NCBI GenBank assembly: GCA_947373185.1
Contig: CANBWP010000012.1
Span: forward strand, 1 to 64,000
DNA length: 64,000 bases
Direction of reading: 5' to 3'
Source: Comamonadaceae bacterium
GTDB taxonomy: Bacteria; Pseudomonadota; Gammaproteobacteria; Burkholderiales; Burkholderiaceae_C
Position numbers and translations under genes: made by a program. The notes below the pieces were generated by a model. It did no database searches. It was given only the letters and a program-made list of their open reading frames with translations, and was not told the origin of the DNA. Each line of letters begins with the position of its first letter. The first letter of the stretch is position 1. This document shows positions 36,006-46,238 of this stretch, in pieces.

Positions 36006-37034
36006 ATGAGCGACCAAAACAGCGACAAAACCAAAGCCCTGCAAGCAGCCCTGGCCCAAATTGAAAAACAATTCGGCAAAGGCACCATCATGCGCCTAGG
36101 CGAAGGCGAAGTCATCGAAGACATCCAGGTCGTGTCCACGGGCTCCTTGGGTCTCGACATCGCATTGGGCGTCGGTGGTTTACCCCGCGGCCGCGTTGTT
36201 GAAATATACGGTCCAGAGTCTTCCGGTAAAACCACACTCACCTTGCAAGTGATTGCCGAAATGCAAAAAATCGGCGGCCAATGTGCCTTCGTCGATGCCG
36301 AGCATGCCTTGGACATCCAATACGCTCAAAAACTTGGCGTCAACTTGCAAGACCTGCTCATCAGCCAACCCGATACCGGCGAACAAGCGCTTGAAATTGT
36401 TGACAGCCTGGTCCGCTCCGGTGCCGTTGACCTGGTCGTCATTGACTCTGTGGCTGCACTCACCCCCAAAGCCGAATTGGAAGGCGACATGGGCGACTCT
36501 CTGCCCGGCCTGCAAGCCCGCCTCATGAGCCAAGCCCTGCGCAAGCTCACGGCCACCATCAAGAAAACCAATTGCATGGTCATCTTCATCAACCAAATTC
36601 GCATGAAGATTGGCGTCATGTTCGGATCGCCCGAAACCACCACGGGTGGCAATGCGCTCAAGTTTTATGCGTCTGTGCGTTTGGACATTCGCCGCACAGG
36701 CACCATCAAGCGTGGCGACGAGGCCATTGGCAATGAAACCAAAGTCAAGGTCGTCAAAAACAAGGTGGCACCGCCATTCAAAACCGCAGAGTTCGACATC
36801 CTGTTTGGCGAAGGCATCAGCCGCCAGGGTGAAATCATCGACATGGGCGTCGAAGCCAAAATCATCGACAAGTCCGGCGCTTGGTACGCCTACAACGGCG
36901 AAAAAATCGGCCAAGGCCGCGACAACGCCCGTGAGTTTTTGCGTGAAAACGCAGAGCTGGCGGCAGAAATAGAAAACAAAGTTCGCGAATCCTTGGGCAT
37001 TCCTTTGTTGGCCGAAGCCGTGGCTGCGGCCTAA
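36006..37034 (+). CDS. recA: Recombinase RecA
   Basis: The 342-residue ATPase forms filaments on single-stranded DNA, drives strand exchange and triggers LexA cleavage. Walker A is GPESSGKTT (near residues 66-74) and Walker B is [11 protein letters not shown]. The L2 loop region is [20 protein letters not shown], given here as the marker of the DNA-binding loop. The ATG at 36006 follows CAAGGAGATTTTC; the open frame begins seven codons earlier. recX follows after 41 nt. Confidence 0.98.
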   Translation: MSDQNSDKTKALQAALAQIEKQFGKGTIMRLGEGEVIEDIQVVSTGSLGLDIALGVGGLPRGRVVEIYGPESSGKTTLTLQVIAEMQKIGGQCAFVDAEHALDIQYAQKLGVNLQDLLISQPDTGEQALEIVDSLVRSGAVDLVVIDSVAALTPKAELEGDMGDSLPGLQARLMSQALRKLTATIKKTNCMVIFINQIRMKIGVMFGSPETTTGGNALKFYASVRLDIRRTGTIKRGDEAIGNETKVKVVKNKVAPPFKTAEFDILFGEGISRQGEIIDMGVEAKIIDKSGAWYAYNGEKIGQGRDNAREFLRENAELAAEIENKVRESLGIPLLAEAVAAA

Positions 37035-37075
37035 CGGGGTCACGAACTCTGTTTCACAGTTGCGCTCCTTGATCA

Positions 37076-37549
37076 ATGGCTCAGCCCGGGTTTAAGTTGT
37101 CCCTCAAAGGACGTGCGTTGCGGCTTTTGTCGCAACGCGAACACTCACGGGCTGAGCTGGTTCGCAAACTGACCTCTTACGAAGAAGTGCCAGGCGAATT
37201 GGCACAAGCTTTAGACGACTTGCAAGCCAAGGGTTTCATCGACGAAACCCGCGTGTTGGAGTCGGTGCTGAACCACCGTGCGTCCAAACTTGGCAATGGC
37301 CGCATCAAACAGGAGTTACAAGCCAAAGGTTTGGCGCCTGCGGCCGTGGCGCAAGCCATGCTCGACTTGAAAGACTCTGAATTTGATCGCGCCCAAGGCG
37401 TTTGGCACAAAAAGTTTGGCTCCGTCGCCGTCGATGCCAATGAACGGGCCAAGCATTACCGGTTTTTACTCACGCGTGGCTTTTCTGCCGAGGTGGTTCG
37501 CAAAGTGGTCAAACAAGCCGGCTCAAGCGACGAAGACGGAGACAACTAA
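37076..37549 (+). CDS. recX: RecA regulator RecX
   Basis: The 157-residue protein is made of three-helix repeats (LKGRALRLLSQREHSRAEL; GRIKQELQAKGL; HYRFLLTRGFSAEVV). RecX caps RecA filaments and limits recombination. The position directly after recA is diagnostic. The 3' end converges on argC with a 39-nt gap. Confidence 0.93.
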   Translation: MAQPGFKLSLKGRALRLLSQREHSRAELVRKLTSYEEVPGELAQALDDLQAKGFIDETRVLESVLNHRASKLGNGRIKQELQAKGLAPAAVAQAMLDLKDSEFDRAQGVWHKKFGSVAVDANERAKHYRFLLTRGFSAEVVRKVVKQAGSSDEDGDN

Positions 37550-37588
37550 CCCGCACTTTGGTGCGAGCGCTAGGCGGCGCGAAATTGC

Positions 37589-38515
37589 TCAGGACAGTCC
37601 CAACATCAGCTTCAGGTTTTGGACGGCGGCGCCACTGGCGCCTTTGCCCAAATTGTCCAAGCGGGCGATCACCACGGCTTGTCGATGGGCCTCGTTGCCA
37701 AACACACGCAACTCCATTTTGTTGGTGTCGTTGTTGGCTGTGGCGCCCAATTTGCCACTGTCTTGTGCTGGCAAAACATCCACCCAACCACCATTTTTCA
37801 GGCTTTCGGCATAGTGACTCAACAAAGCTTGGTGCAAATCGGCCAGCTTGGGCTTGCTGGGCAAGTCGTCCAAATGCAAAGGCAATTGCACCAACATGCC
37901 TTGTCGGAAGTTGCCCACTGAGGGCATAAAAAGCGGTCTGCGGGTGAGACCGGTGTACTTCATGATCTCGGGCACGTGCTTGTGTTGAAGGCTCAAGGCG
38001 TAAGCCTCGTGAAGGGGCGCACGACCCGCTTCATAGTCTTCAATCATGGGACGACCGCCACCGGAGTAACCACTTACTGAGGGCAAGGCTATTGAAAAAT
38101 CAACAGGGATAATCCCGGCACTGACCAAGGGTGCCAAGATGGCAATGGCCCCCGAGGCATAGCACCCAGGGTTGCTGACGCGCTCGGCCTTGATCACAGC
38201 TTCACGCTGGCCAGCACGCATTTCAGGAAAACCAAAAACCCAACTGTCATTGACGCGGTGAGCCGTTGAAGCATCGATGATGCGTGGTTTGTGTCCTGTC
38301 ATGGCATCAATCATGGCCACAGACTCGCGAGCGGCATCGTCGTGCAAACACAAAATGACCAAATCGACCTGGGCCATGAGTTCACGTTTGGCCTCTGGGT
38401 CTTTGCGGCGCTCTGGCGCGATGCTGACCACTTCAATGCCAGGCATGGCCAAAAGGCGCTCCCTGATTAAAAGTCCAGTGGTTCCAGCTTCGCCGTCGAT
38501 GAATATTTTGGCCAT
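37589..38515 (-). CDS. argC: N-acetyl-gamma-glutamyl-phosphate reductase, short form
   Basis: The 308-residue enzyme catalyses the third step of arginine synthesis, reducing N-acetylglutamyl phosphate with NADPH. It starts [14 protein letters not shown], carries the catalytic cysteine in [11 protein letters not shown] (about residue 117) and the block [17 protein letters not shown]. The length marks it as the type 2 (short) ArgC. It interrupts the rightward recA-recX / sucC-sucD series on the other strand. Confidence 0.95.
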   Translation of the reverse strand: MAKIFIDGEAGTTGLLIRERLLAMPGIEVVSIAPERRKDPEAKRELMAQVDLVILCLHDDAARESVAMIDAMTGHKPRIIDASTAHRVNDSWVFGFPEMRAGQREAVIKAERVSNPGCYASGAIAILAPLVSAGIIPVDFSIALPSVSGYSGGGRPMIEDYEAGRAPLHEAYALSLQHKHVPEIMKYTGLTRRPLFMPSVGNFRQGMLVQLPLHLDDLPSKPKLADLHQALLSHYAESLKNGGWVDVLPAQDSGKLGATANNDTNKMELRVFGNEAHRQAVVIARLDNLGKGASGAAVQNLKLMLGLS

Positions 38516-38685
38516 TCAGGGCTCTCCCAAGAAATTTCATGCCGCCGTCATGTCACTGTAAGTGACTCGGCTCAAGATTGGTGCGTTGCAACATGATACA
38601 GTCGCCGGCTGCAGTGTCCAGTGCTTGTTTAGGGCAATTCACCCTGACTGGCTGGTGAGAATAACCACCCTCTGAGAGAAACCTC

Positions 38686-39849
<1,164 letters not shown>

Positions 39850-39853
39850 TTAC

Positions 39854-40747
39854 ATGTCTATCTTTATCAACAAAGACACCAAAGTCATTACCCAAGGTAT
39901 CACCGGCAAGACCGGTCAGTTCCATACTGAGAAATGCCAAGAGTACGCCAACGGTAAAAACTGCTTCGTTGCAGGTGTGAACCCCAAAAAAGCGGGCGAG
40001 TCCATCTTCAACATCCCCATTTACGCTTCCGTCAAAGAAGCAGCATCTGACACTGGCGCTACTGTGTCTGTGATCTACGTGCCGCCAGCAGGCGCAGCCG
40101 CAGCCATCTGGGAAGCCGTTGAAGCCGACCTCGACTTGGCCATCTGCATCACCGAAGGCATTCCTGTCCGTGACATGCTCGAAGTGCGCAATCGCATGCG
40201 CGCCAAAGAAGCGGCTGGCGGCAAGAAAACTTTGCTGCTCGGCCCCAACTGCCCCGGTTTGATCACCCCCGATGAAATCAAGATCGGCATCATGCCCGGT
40301 CACATTCACCGCAAGGGTCGCATTGGCGTGGTGTCACGCTCAGGCACATTGACTTACGAAGCTGTGGCGCAATTGACCGAAATCGGTCTGGGCCAGTCTT
40401 CTGCGGTCGGTATTGGTGGTGACCCCATCAACGGCTTGAAGCACATCGACGTGATGCGCGCTTTCAACGACGATCCCGACACCGATGCCGTGATCATGAT
40501 CGGTGAAATTGGTGGTCCCGACGAAGCCGAAGCGGCTCGCTGGTGCAAAGACAACATGAAAAAGCCTATCGTTGGCTTTATCGCTGGGGTCACAGCGCCC
40601 GCAGGCAAGCGCATGGGCCACGCCGGTGCCTTGATCTCTGGCGGCGCCGACACAGCCGATGCCAAATTGGCCATCATGGAAGAGTGCGGCTTCAAAATTA
40701 CCCGCAATCCTTCAGAAATGGGCCGTTTGCTGAAAGCCATGCTGTAA
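39854..40747 (+). CDS. sucD: Succinyl-CoA ligase subunit alpha
   Basis: The 297-residue subunit has the CoA-binding Rossmann domain (QGITGKTGQFHTEKC) and the phosphohistidine loop GKRMGHAGALISGGADT near residue 250. The histidine shuttles phosphate to the SucC nucleotide site. The pair sucC-sucD is a tight operon. Confidence 0.97.
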   Translation: MSIFINKDTKVITQGITGKTGQFHTEKCQEYANGKNCFVAGVNPKKAGESIFNIPIYASVKEAASDTGATVSVIYVPPAGAAAAIWEAVEADLDLAICITEGIPVRDMLEVRNRMRAKEAAGGKKTLLLGPNCPGLITPDEIKIGIMPGHIHRKGRIGVVSRSGTLTYEAVAQLTEIGLGQSSAVGIGGDPINGLKHIDVMRAFNDDPDTDAVIMIGEIGGPDEAEAARWCKDNMKKPIVGFIAGVTAPAGKRMGHAGALISGGADTADAKLAIMEECGFKITRNPSEMGRLLKAML

Positions 40748-40764
40748 GCACAAATACGGATTAG

Positions 40765-40848
40765 ACGGGTGGTTTTAGCCCGTTACACTCTGCCCACAGA
40801 GTTTCGAGAGCGCTGTCAACGAAAGTTGTCAGCGCTTCTTCCTTTTCT
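40765..40848 (+). other. Structured region before terC: three hairpins, last a probable terminator
   Basis: Three inverted repeats stand in a row: ACGGG/CCCGT (40765-40783), ACTCTG/CAGAGT (40787-40802) and a long stem AGCGCTGTCAAC-GAAA-GTTGTCAGCGCT (40809-40836) with a GNRA loop and one mismatch. The last is followed by TCTTCCTTTTCT. It can end sucCD transcription, or be a switchable leader for terC, which begins 17 nt later. It does not show the known yybP-ykoY motif. Confidence 0.6.
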
Positions 40849-40865
40849 ATTGCTGGAGATAAAAC

Positions 40866-41564
40866 ATGGAATTTTTGCAAACAAGCGAGTTCTGGATAGG
40901 TTTGTTGAAGATCATTTGGATCAACATCATTTTGTCCGGTGACAATGCCGTGGTGATTGCATTGGCTGCGCGCTCATTGCCAACAGAGCAACAAGGCAAA
41001 GCCATCATGTTTGGTTCTGGCGCGGCCGTTGTGTTGCGCGTCGCTTTAACCGTCGTGGCCGCCAAACTTTTAGAAGTCTCCTATTTGCAAATTGTGGGCG
41101 GCCTGTTGTTGCTTTGGATTGGTGCTCAATTGCTGAGCGAAGAAGACGAAGAAGAAGGCGGCGAGCCGACGCAGTCCACCATGGGCGCAGCCATCCGTAC
41201 CATTCTGATTGCCGACTTGGTGATGAGCTTGGACAACGTGATTGGCGTGGCCGCTGCCGCCAAAGGCAGCATGACCTTGCTCATTTTGGGCTTGGCCATC
41301 AGCATTCCCTTGGTGGTGTTTGGCAGTTCCATGATGATCAAACTCATGACGCGCTTTCCCATTGTGGTGACCTTCGGCGCGTGTTTGATCGGCTGGGTGG
41401 GCGGCGAGACCATCGCCAGCGACGTGGCATTGCGTGAGTTCTCTGCGGCCAATCCTTGGCTTCATTACACGGCTGCAACGGCTGGTGCGTTGGCTGTATT
41501 GGCCATTGGCAAGTATTTCCAAACCAAGCACTCAGCCTCAGAAGCGCCAGAAGCAAACGCTTGA
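40866..41564 (+). CDS. TerC-family integral membrane protein (YjbE/YkoY-type)
   Basis: The 232-residue protein has seven membrane helices with two conserved aspartate motifs, LSGDNAVV in helix 1 and MSLDNVIG in the middle. Acidic residues EEDEEEGGE fill the cytoplasmic loop. Family members export Mn2+ or load metals to exoenzymes. A GGAG ribosome binding site is present. With the UPF0016 protein it is the second possible Mn exporter in the window. Confidence 0.9.
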   Translation: MEFLQTSEFWIGLLKIIWINIILSGDNAVVIALAARSLPTEQQGKAIMFGSGAAVVLRVALTVVAAKLLEVSYLQIVGGLLLLWIGAQLLSEEDEEEGGEPTQSTMGAAIRTILIADLVMSLDNVIGVAAAAKGSMTLLILGLAISIPLVVFGSSMMIKLMTRFPIVVTFGACLIGWVGGETIASDVALREFSAANPWLHYTAATAGALAVLAIGKYFQTKHSASEAPEANA

Positions 41565-41587
41565 TTGGGCTGCAAGCATTTGTGTCC

Positions 41588-41615
41588 AAGCCGACCCCTT
41601 GTGGTCGGCTTTTTT
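41588..41615 (+). terminator. Rho-independent terminator after terC
   Basis: AAGCCGACC-CCTTGT-GGTCGGCTT is a perfect 9-bp stem followed by TTTTTT, 24 nt past the terC stop. Confidence 0.92.
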
Positions 41616-41667
41616 ACGTCTCAGAATGACAGCACAAGATTAAAATTCATGTTTAGCAAGGAACACC

Positions 41668-42162
41668 ATGACCCATCAACGCTCCAATTATTTTCGCGGC
41701 TTCACCCTGATTGAACTCATGGTGGTGATTGCCATCATCGGCGTCTTGGGTTCCTTGGCGTTACCGGCTTACCAAGATTACGCTGTGCGCGCCAAAGTGT
41801 CGGAAATGATGCTGGCCGCAACCCAGTGCAAAACAGCGGTGAGCGAGGCCGTGAGCACGGCATCTCAAGCCGACATCAGCGCGGTACTGCCTGCCACATG
41901 CCCCTCGCAAAGTACCAAATATGTGAGCAGCATGTCTGTGGATGCCAATGGCATCATCACTGTGGTTGGCAACCCCGAATCCCTTCGCGGCAATACCAGC
42001 GCCACGGCCAATGCTTTGGCACTTTCCCCCCTCCAAACCGGCAGCACGCCACTGGTTGGCACCACCGATGGCGGCAAAGCCATTGGCACCTGGCTGTGCG
42101 GTCCTGCAGGCACCAACCCTTTGGACTTGAAATACCTGCCCAATTCCTGCAAAGGTGCGTGA
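41668..42162 (+). CDS. pilA: Type IV pilin (PilA-like major pilin)
   Basis: The 164-residue prepilin has a short basic leader cut by PilD after G11 (RG|FTLIELMVVIAIIG) and the conserved Glu at mature position 5. A hydrophobic assembly helix and a globular domain follow, with a C-terminal disulphide pair (LCGPAG...NSCKGA). It forms pili used for twitching, attachment or DNA uptake. It has its own promoter region after the terC terminator; no other pil genes are near. An AAGGAAC ribosome binding site precedes the ATG. Confidence 0.92.
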   Translation: MTHQRSNYFRGFTLIELMVVIAIIGVLGSLALPAYQDYAVRAKVSEMMLAATQCKTAVSEAVSTASQADISAVLPATCPSQSTKYVSSMSVDANGIITVVGNPESLRGNTSATANALALSPLQTGSTPLVGTTDGGKAIGTWLCGPAGTNPLDLKYLPNSCKGA

Positions 42163-42230
42163 GGAAATATAGCGCTCACCCTGCAGCCAGCGCTTCTATA
42201 CTTCGGCCAAAACAACGACCGGAGACCTTC

Positions 42231-42992
42231 ATGAAAACTTCCACCTGGCTTGCCAGTGCTTTATTCGCTGGCTTAGGCCTGACTTTCCATGCGGCACAAG
42301 CTGTTGAACTCAAAGTTCTGAGTGGCAATGGCTCGCGTCCAGCAGTCATTGCACTCACCAAGCAATTTGAACAAGCGACTGGCCACAAAGTCACCGTGGA
42401 CTTTTTCGTCAATCCAGACGTGAAGAAAAAAATCGAAGGCGGCGAATACTTTGACGTCACAGTTCTCAATCCGCCTGTTTTGGACGAGCTGATCAAAAAA
42501 GGCAAAGTCGCCGCTGACTCGCGCGCTGTGATTGGGCGCATTGGCCTGGGCGCCGCCATCAAAGCCGGCGCGCCGAAACCCGACATCTCCACTGTCGAGG
42601 GCTTTAAAAAGACGATGCTCAGCCTCAACTCCGTGGCTTATCCAGGCGACGGTGCCAGTGGCATTTACTTTGTCAGTCTGCTTGATCGCATGGGCATTGG
42701 GGCAGAAATGAAGTCTAAATTGCGCCCTATGCCCGGCGAGTACAACGTTGAAGTGGTGGCCACGGGCACGGTCGACATGGTGGTGGTGGTGGCCTCGCGC
42801 ATCTACGGCGTGCCTGGCGTTGACATGTTGGGTCTCATTCCCAGCGAACTTCAAACTTGGATTGGCTTTGCCACAGGCATCAACCCACAGTCTCAGCACG
42901 CAGAAGCCGCTCGCGCTTTGACCAAATTTTTAAGCACCCCGCCTGCCGATTCAGTGCTCAAACCCATTGGCATCGAGCCCTTTGTGGAATAA
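42231..42992 (+). CDS. Periplasmic binding protein, molybdate-binding (ModA/SBP_bac_11) type
   Basis: The 253-residue precursor starts MKTSTWLASALFAGLGL with signal cleavage after AAQA. The mature protein is a two-lobe binding protein (VELKVLSGNGSRPAVIALTK; YPGDGASGIYFVSLLDR). It resembles ModA-like proteins, yet no modB/modC transport genes are near, so oxyanion binding is only inferred. The open frame extends upstream through pilA in another frame; that part is not real. A CGGAGACC ribosome binding site fixes the start. moaC lies next door, convergent. Confidence 0.82.
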   Translation: MKTSTWLASALFAGLGLTFHAAQAVELKVLSGNGSRPAVIALTKQFEQATGHKVTVDFFVNPDVKKKIEGGEYFDVTVLNPPVLDELIKKGKVAADSRAVIGRIGLGAAIKAGAPKPDISTVEGFKKTMLSLNSVAYPGDGASGIYFVSLLDRMGIGAEMKSKLRPMPGEYNVEVVATGTVDMVVVVASRIYGVPGVDMLGLIPSELQTWIGFATGINPQSQHAEAARALTKFLSTPPADSVLKPIGIEPFVE

Positions 42993-43024
42993 GCCAGCAG
43001 GCCGTCAAACCCTCAAGGCGATCA

Positions 43025-43531
43025 TCAAGGGGCCAACCAATGCCCCGACTTGCCGCCTTGCTTTTCCAGCAGCTTCACATTGGTGATGGTCATACCTCTG
43101 TCAACTGCTTTGCACATGTCATAAATGGTCAGCAAGGCCACTTGAACGGCTGTCAGCGCCTCCATTTCCACGCCCGTCTGCCCCACTGTTTCGGCGGTGG
43201 CTGTGCACACAATGGTTGGCGTCTGCGCTGATGGTGGAATGTCGAATGCAAGGGCCACACGTGTTAAAGCCAAGGGGTGGCACAAAGGAATCAGATCAGA
43301 AGTTCTTTTGGCGCCTTGGATCCCGGCGATGCGCGCAATGCCCAAGACATCGCCTTTTTTGGCAGTTCCGGCTTGAACCAAAGCCAAGGTGGCAGGTAAC
43401 ATGTGGATTTGCCCCGTGGCCACGGCCACACGATGTGTCGAAGCCTTGCTGCCCACATCGACCATATGGGCTTGACCTTGTGCGTCAAAATGAGTCAGTG
43501 GCGATGATGAGTTTGGCAAAGTGTTGGACAT
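43025..43531 (-). CDS. moaC: Cyclic pyranopterin monophosphate synthase
   Basis: The 168-residue enzyme makes cPMP in molybdenum cofactor synthesis. It shows HMVDVGSKA near the start, the active-site block [13 protein letters not shown], and [23 protein letters not shown] in two pieces at the C-terminal half. The ATG at 43531 follows TCAGGTC; the frame opens 11 codons earlier. It converges with the ModA-like gene. Confidence 0.95.
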   Translation of the reverse strand: MSNTLPNSSSPLTHFDAQGQAHMVDVGSKASTHRVAVATGQIHMLPATLALVQAGTAKKGDVLGIARIAGIQGAKRTSDLIPLCHPLALTRVALAFDIPPSAQTPTIVCTATAETVGQTGVEMEALTAVQVALLTIYDMCKAVDRGMTITNVKLLEKQGGKSGHWLAP

Positions 43532-43634
43532 GACCTGATACTTCAATGGGGAGGGGAAAACCATTTACAAAAGCTTGACTTAGTTCGCGCATGATACGTG
43601 TTTCAGATTCTCCACAGAATTCGGTAGCCCCACT

Positions 43635-45218
43635 TTGAAGCTGACGTCTCCCAAATCCAAAGCACTGATCGCCTTACTGGCGACTTCCCTGTGGCTCACG
43701 CCCGTGTGGTCACAGTTGCCGCCAAGCTCACAAGGCCTGCCCTCTCTTGGCGATGGCGCTGATATCACCTTGAGCGCAGAGCGCAAGCTGGGCGATCGAA
43801 TTGCCCGAGAGCTCTACCGCGACCCGGATTACTTAGAAGATCCTGTCCTCGACGAGTACTTGCAAAATATTTGGCAGCCCTTGGTGAAGGGCGCTCAAGC
43901 GCGCGGGGAACTGACGCCCGAATTGCAAGAGCGCTTTGCTTGGAAAATTTTGATTGGTCGCGATCGTTCGGTCAATGCCTTTGCCTTGCCTGGCGGCTAT
44001 TTAGGCATTCATCTGGGATTGATCAGTGTCGTCAACACCCGCGATGAGCTGGCGTCCGTCATGGCGCACGAACTCAGTCACGTGACGCAAAGGCACATCT
44101 CTCGCTCCATGGGCGATCAAGCACGCATGACGCCTTGGCTCATTGGCGCCATGATCTTAGGCATGTTGGCGGCTGGTAAAAGCGCACAGGGCGCGCAAGC
44201 CATGATTGTGGGCGGCCAAGCGGTTGCCGCGCAATCTCAACTGAATTTTTCTAGGGACATGGAGCGAGAGGCTGATCGCATTGGCTACGGCGTGATGTCA
44301 GAAGCCGGCTTTGACACGCAAGGCTTCGTGACCATGTTTGGCAAACTGCAACAGGCTTCTGGGCTGAATGACAACGGTGGCTTTCCATATTTGCGAAGCC
44401 ACCCCTTGTCCACAGAACGCATGGCGGACATGCAGGCGCGCCAACAACTTCAGACCCCCAAGGCCAGCAACCTCGACAACGATTTGATACAAGCCATGAT
44501 GTCTTCCAGGGCCCGTGTGTTGGCGCAGCCAGGGGTTGATGCGTTGCGGGCTTGGGCCAACGAGGCTTCGGACAAGGGCGTTGAGCAACTGCCTGTTGCC
44601 AAGCGCATGGGCATCTTGTACGGCGCTTATCTTTCTTTCCTGCAATTGCGTGACTTTCAACCAGCGCGGGGTCTACTGTTGCGATTGAAAAAGACGGCTG
44701 GGGAACACCCGCCTGCCATGCGTTTGGTGCAATTGCTTGAGACCGAGTTGGCATTCAAAGAAGATGACATGCGTGGGGCCATCCAATCATTGAGCGCAGT
44801 GACCCGGCAAGCCCCTTCCAGTTGGCAGCGACCCGAAATGATCTTTTTGGCCCAAGCCAGTTCACGCCTCCAAGTAGCAGCACCGACACAAAACAATGCT
44901 GAGTTGCTTGCCAGTGCCACCTCCGCCTTGCAACGTCATGTCCTTCTCAACCCACAAGATGCGCAAGCCTGGCAGATATTGGCCACGGCACTCTCGGCGC
45001 AAGGACGCCCATTGGCCAGTTTGCGCGCAGAAGGCGAAGCGCAATTGGCTCGCATGGATGTTGGCGCTGCGGTTGATCGCTTGAGAGCGGCTCAAGATGC
45101 ATCTCGAAAAGGGACCGCTCAAATGAGTGATCACATTGAAGCGTCGATTGTGGATGCACGTTTGCGTTTTGCCCAAGGTTTGCTCAAAGAGCAAATGATG
45201 GAGCGGCCTGAACGCTAA
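43635..45218 (+). CDS. M48 family periplasmic metalloprotease (BepA-like)
   Basis: The 527-residue protein has a signal peptide (LIALLATSLWLTPVWS), an M48 zinc protease domain with H145-E-L-S-H149 and E212 in MEREADRIG, and a C-terminal TPR-like helical half. E. coli BepA helps LptD form correct disulphides and degrades stuck barrels; lptD and surA are in this window. The start appears to be TTG at 43635. The 3' end overlaps the convergent lipoprotein gene by 35 nt. Confidence 0.9.
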   Translation: MKLTSPKSKALIALLATSLWLTPVWSQLPPSSQGLPSLGDGADITLSAERKLGDRIARELYRDPDYLEDPVLDEYLQNIWQPLVKGAQARGELTPELQERFAWKILIGRDRSVNAFALPGGYLGIHLGLISVVNTRDELASVMAHELSHVTQRHISRSMGDQARMTPWLIGAMILGMLAAGKSAQGAQAMIVGGQAVAAQSQLNFSRDMEREADRIGYGVMSEAGFDTQGFVTMFGKLQQASGLNDNGGFPYLRSHPLSTERMADMQARQQLQTPKASNLDNDLIQAMMSSRARVLAQPGVDALRAWANEASDKGVEQLPVAKRMGILYGAYLSFLQLRDFQPARGLLLRLKKTAGEHPPAMRLVQLLETELAFKEDDMRGAIQSLSAVTRQAPSSWQRPEMIFLAQASSRLQVAAPTQNNAELLASATSALQRHVLLNPQDAQAWQILATALSAQGRPLASLRAEGEAQLARMDVGAAVDRLRAAQDASRKGTAQMSDHIEASIVDARLRFAQGLLKEQMMERPER

Positions 45219-45828
45219 GGGGCTGCACAGTGCTTCCCTCCGCATCACACTGCATCCAACCGCTGTTTGCTTTATGGCATGCCAAGACCCCATCCGGGAT
45301 AGCGCTAGGGTGACCGGCAAATTGCCAACCATGGCGTGTTTTTGCAAAACGGTAGTTGTCTCGAAAATTCACAGTGGGTTGGCCCTGCTGCGTGTAAAAA
45401 TAATCGGTTGTGAATTGAATGTCTGCTTCAGTCACTTGCCAATTTTTGAGGGTGCGGACATACAACGGCGTTTGCACGTCCAAGTTTTGAATGCGGCGGA
45501 TACTTCGAACTTCTGGCTCGGCAGAAGCTTGCATGTGCGATGCACTGGCAGTGGACAACAGTTGCTGCGTGAACGCTGCAATGGCTGGCATGGCATCACG
45601 AAGCGTTTGCAGCTGAGCGCCGTCTAAGTTCTCGTCTCGAAGTTTGAATGCTTTTTTGACAAAGAGATGCGGCGGCAATATTTTGAATGCAACCCCCGCC
45701 ACGACATCGACGTGCCCCTCGTCTACAAAAAATTCAGAGGCACACCCTGACAAAAATAGCGCCAGGAAGCCGACGACGACTTGCATGGTGATGCGTGCCA
45801 TGCTGAATGACAAACCTGAAGTCAACAT
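45184..45828 (-). CDS. Lipoprotein, possible partner or immunity protein of the PLA2-like gene
   Basis: The 214-residue protein has a lipoprotein signal peptide ending FLALFLSGC, with C29 to be lipidated. No known domain was recognised. The mature part has a charged helical N-half and a beta-rich C-half (TDYFYTQQGQPTVNFRDNYRFAK) with two cysteines. The ATG at 45828 is chosen because it lies 5 nt after the upstream stop, as in coupled genes; ATG 45801 would also give a valid lipobox. The gene ends inside the convergent M48 gene. Confidence 0.75.
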   Translation of the reverse strand: MLTSGLSFSMARITMQVVVGFLALFLSGCASEFFVDEGHVDVVAGVAFKILPPHLFVKKAFKLRDENLDGAQLQTLRDAMPAIAAFTQQLLSTASASHMQASAEPEVRSIRRIQNLDVQTPLYVRTLKNWQVTEADIQFTTDYFYTQQGQPTVNFRDNYRFAKTRHGWQFAGHPSAIPDGVLACHKANSGWMQCDAEGSTVQPLSVQAAPSFAL

Positions 45829-45833
45829 CACGC

Positions 45834-46238
45834 TCAACTGCCTATCATGCAGCTTTCGGATTGCGCCTTTTGATAAGCACTTTCGCCCAACAAGCTCACA
45901 CTCACGTAATAAATGCTGGAGATGGCGTGGCAAGTGATGGGGCCGCCTCCCTGTGAGGCACATTCACTCAAAATGTTGGTGGCGAGTTTGGTGTCTGCGG
46001 TGTCACGGTTAAAACCACACATTGAATAACTTTGATCGTGCTGAACGCACGCTTGTGAAATGTCAATGCCAAAGAGCATGTCCGGGACATAGGCATCGCT
46101 TTTGACGGTGCCACAGCCTGCGCCCAAAGCATTGCCATCTGCTCTGGCGCCATTGCTGGTGCCTGAGTCGAATTGAAAGAAACTCCAAAAGCCACCGCCA
46201 TGCACGTGGCTGGCCATTTCTGAATTGAAAGTTTGCAT
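45834..46238 (-). CDS. Phospholipase A2-like small protein with candidate double-glycine leader
   Basis: The 134-residue protein starts at ATG 46238 after an AAGGAA ribosome binding site. It has no Sec signal. It opens MQTFNSEMASHVHGGG, which looks like a GG-type leader cut by a peptidase ABC transporter. A PLA2-type core follows: DMLFGIDISQACVQHDQSYS (H67, D68, Y71), DTADTKLATNI and CHAISSIYYVSVSLLG. Six cysteines (42, 64, 74, 93, 103, 130) could form three disulphides. The fold resembles prokaryotic PLA2. A lipoprotein gene follows after 5 nt. Family call and leader are inferences. Confidence 0.72.
   Translation of the reverse strand: MQTFNSEMASHVHGGGFWSFFQFDSGTSNGARADGNALGAGCGTVKSDAYVPDMLFGIDISQACVQHDQSYSMCGFNRDTADTKLATNILSECASQGGGPITCHAISSIYYVSVSLLGESAYQKAQSESCMIGS

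Noticed and set aside
40765-40865. yybP-ykoY manganese riboswitch before terC
   Set aside because: The conserved sequence elements were not found, only hairpins.
41826-42230. An extended frame ahead of the ModA-like protein
   Set aside because: It runs through pilA in a different frame; the signal peptide and ribosome binding site place the start at 42231.
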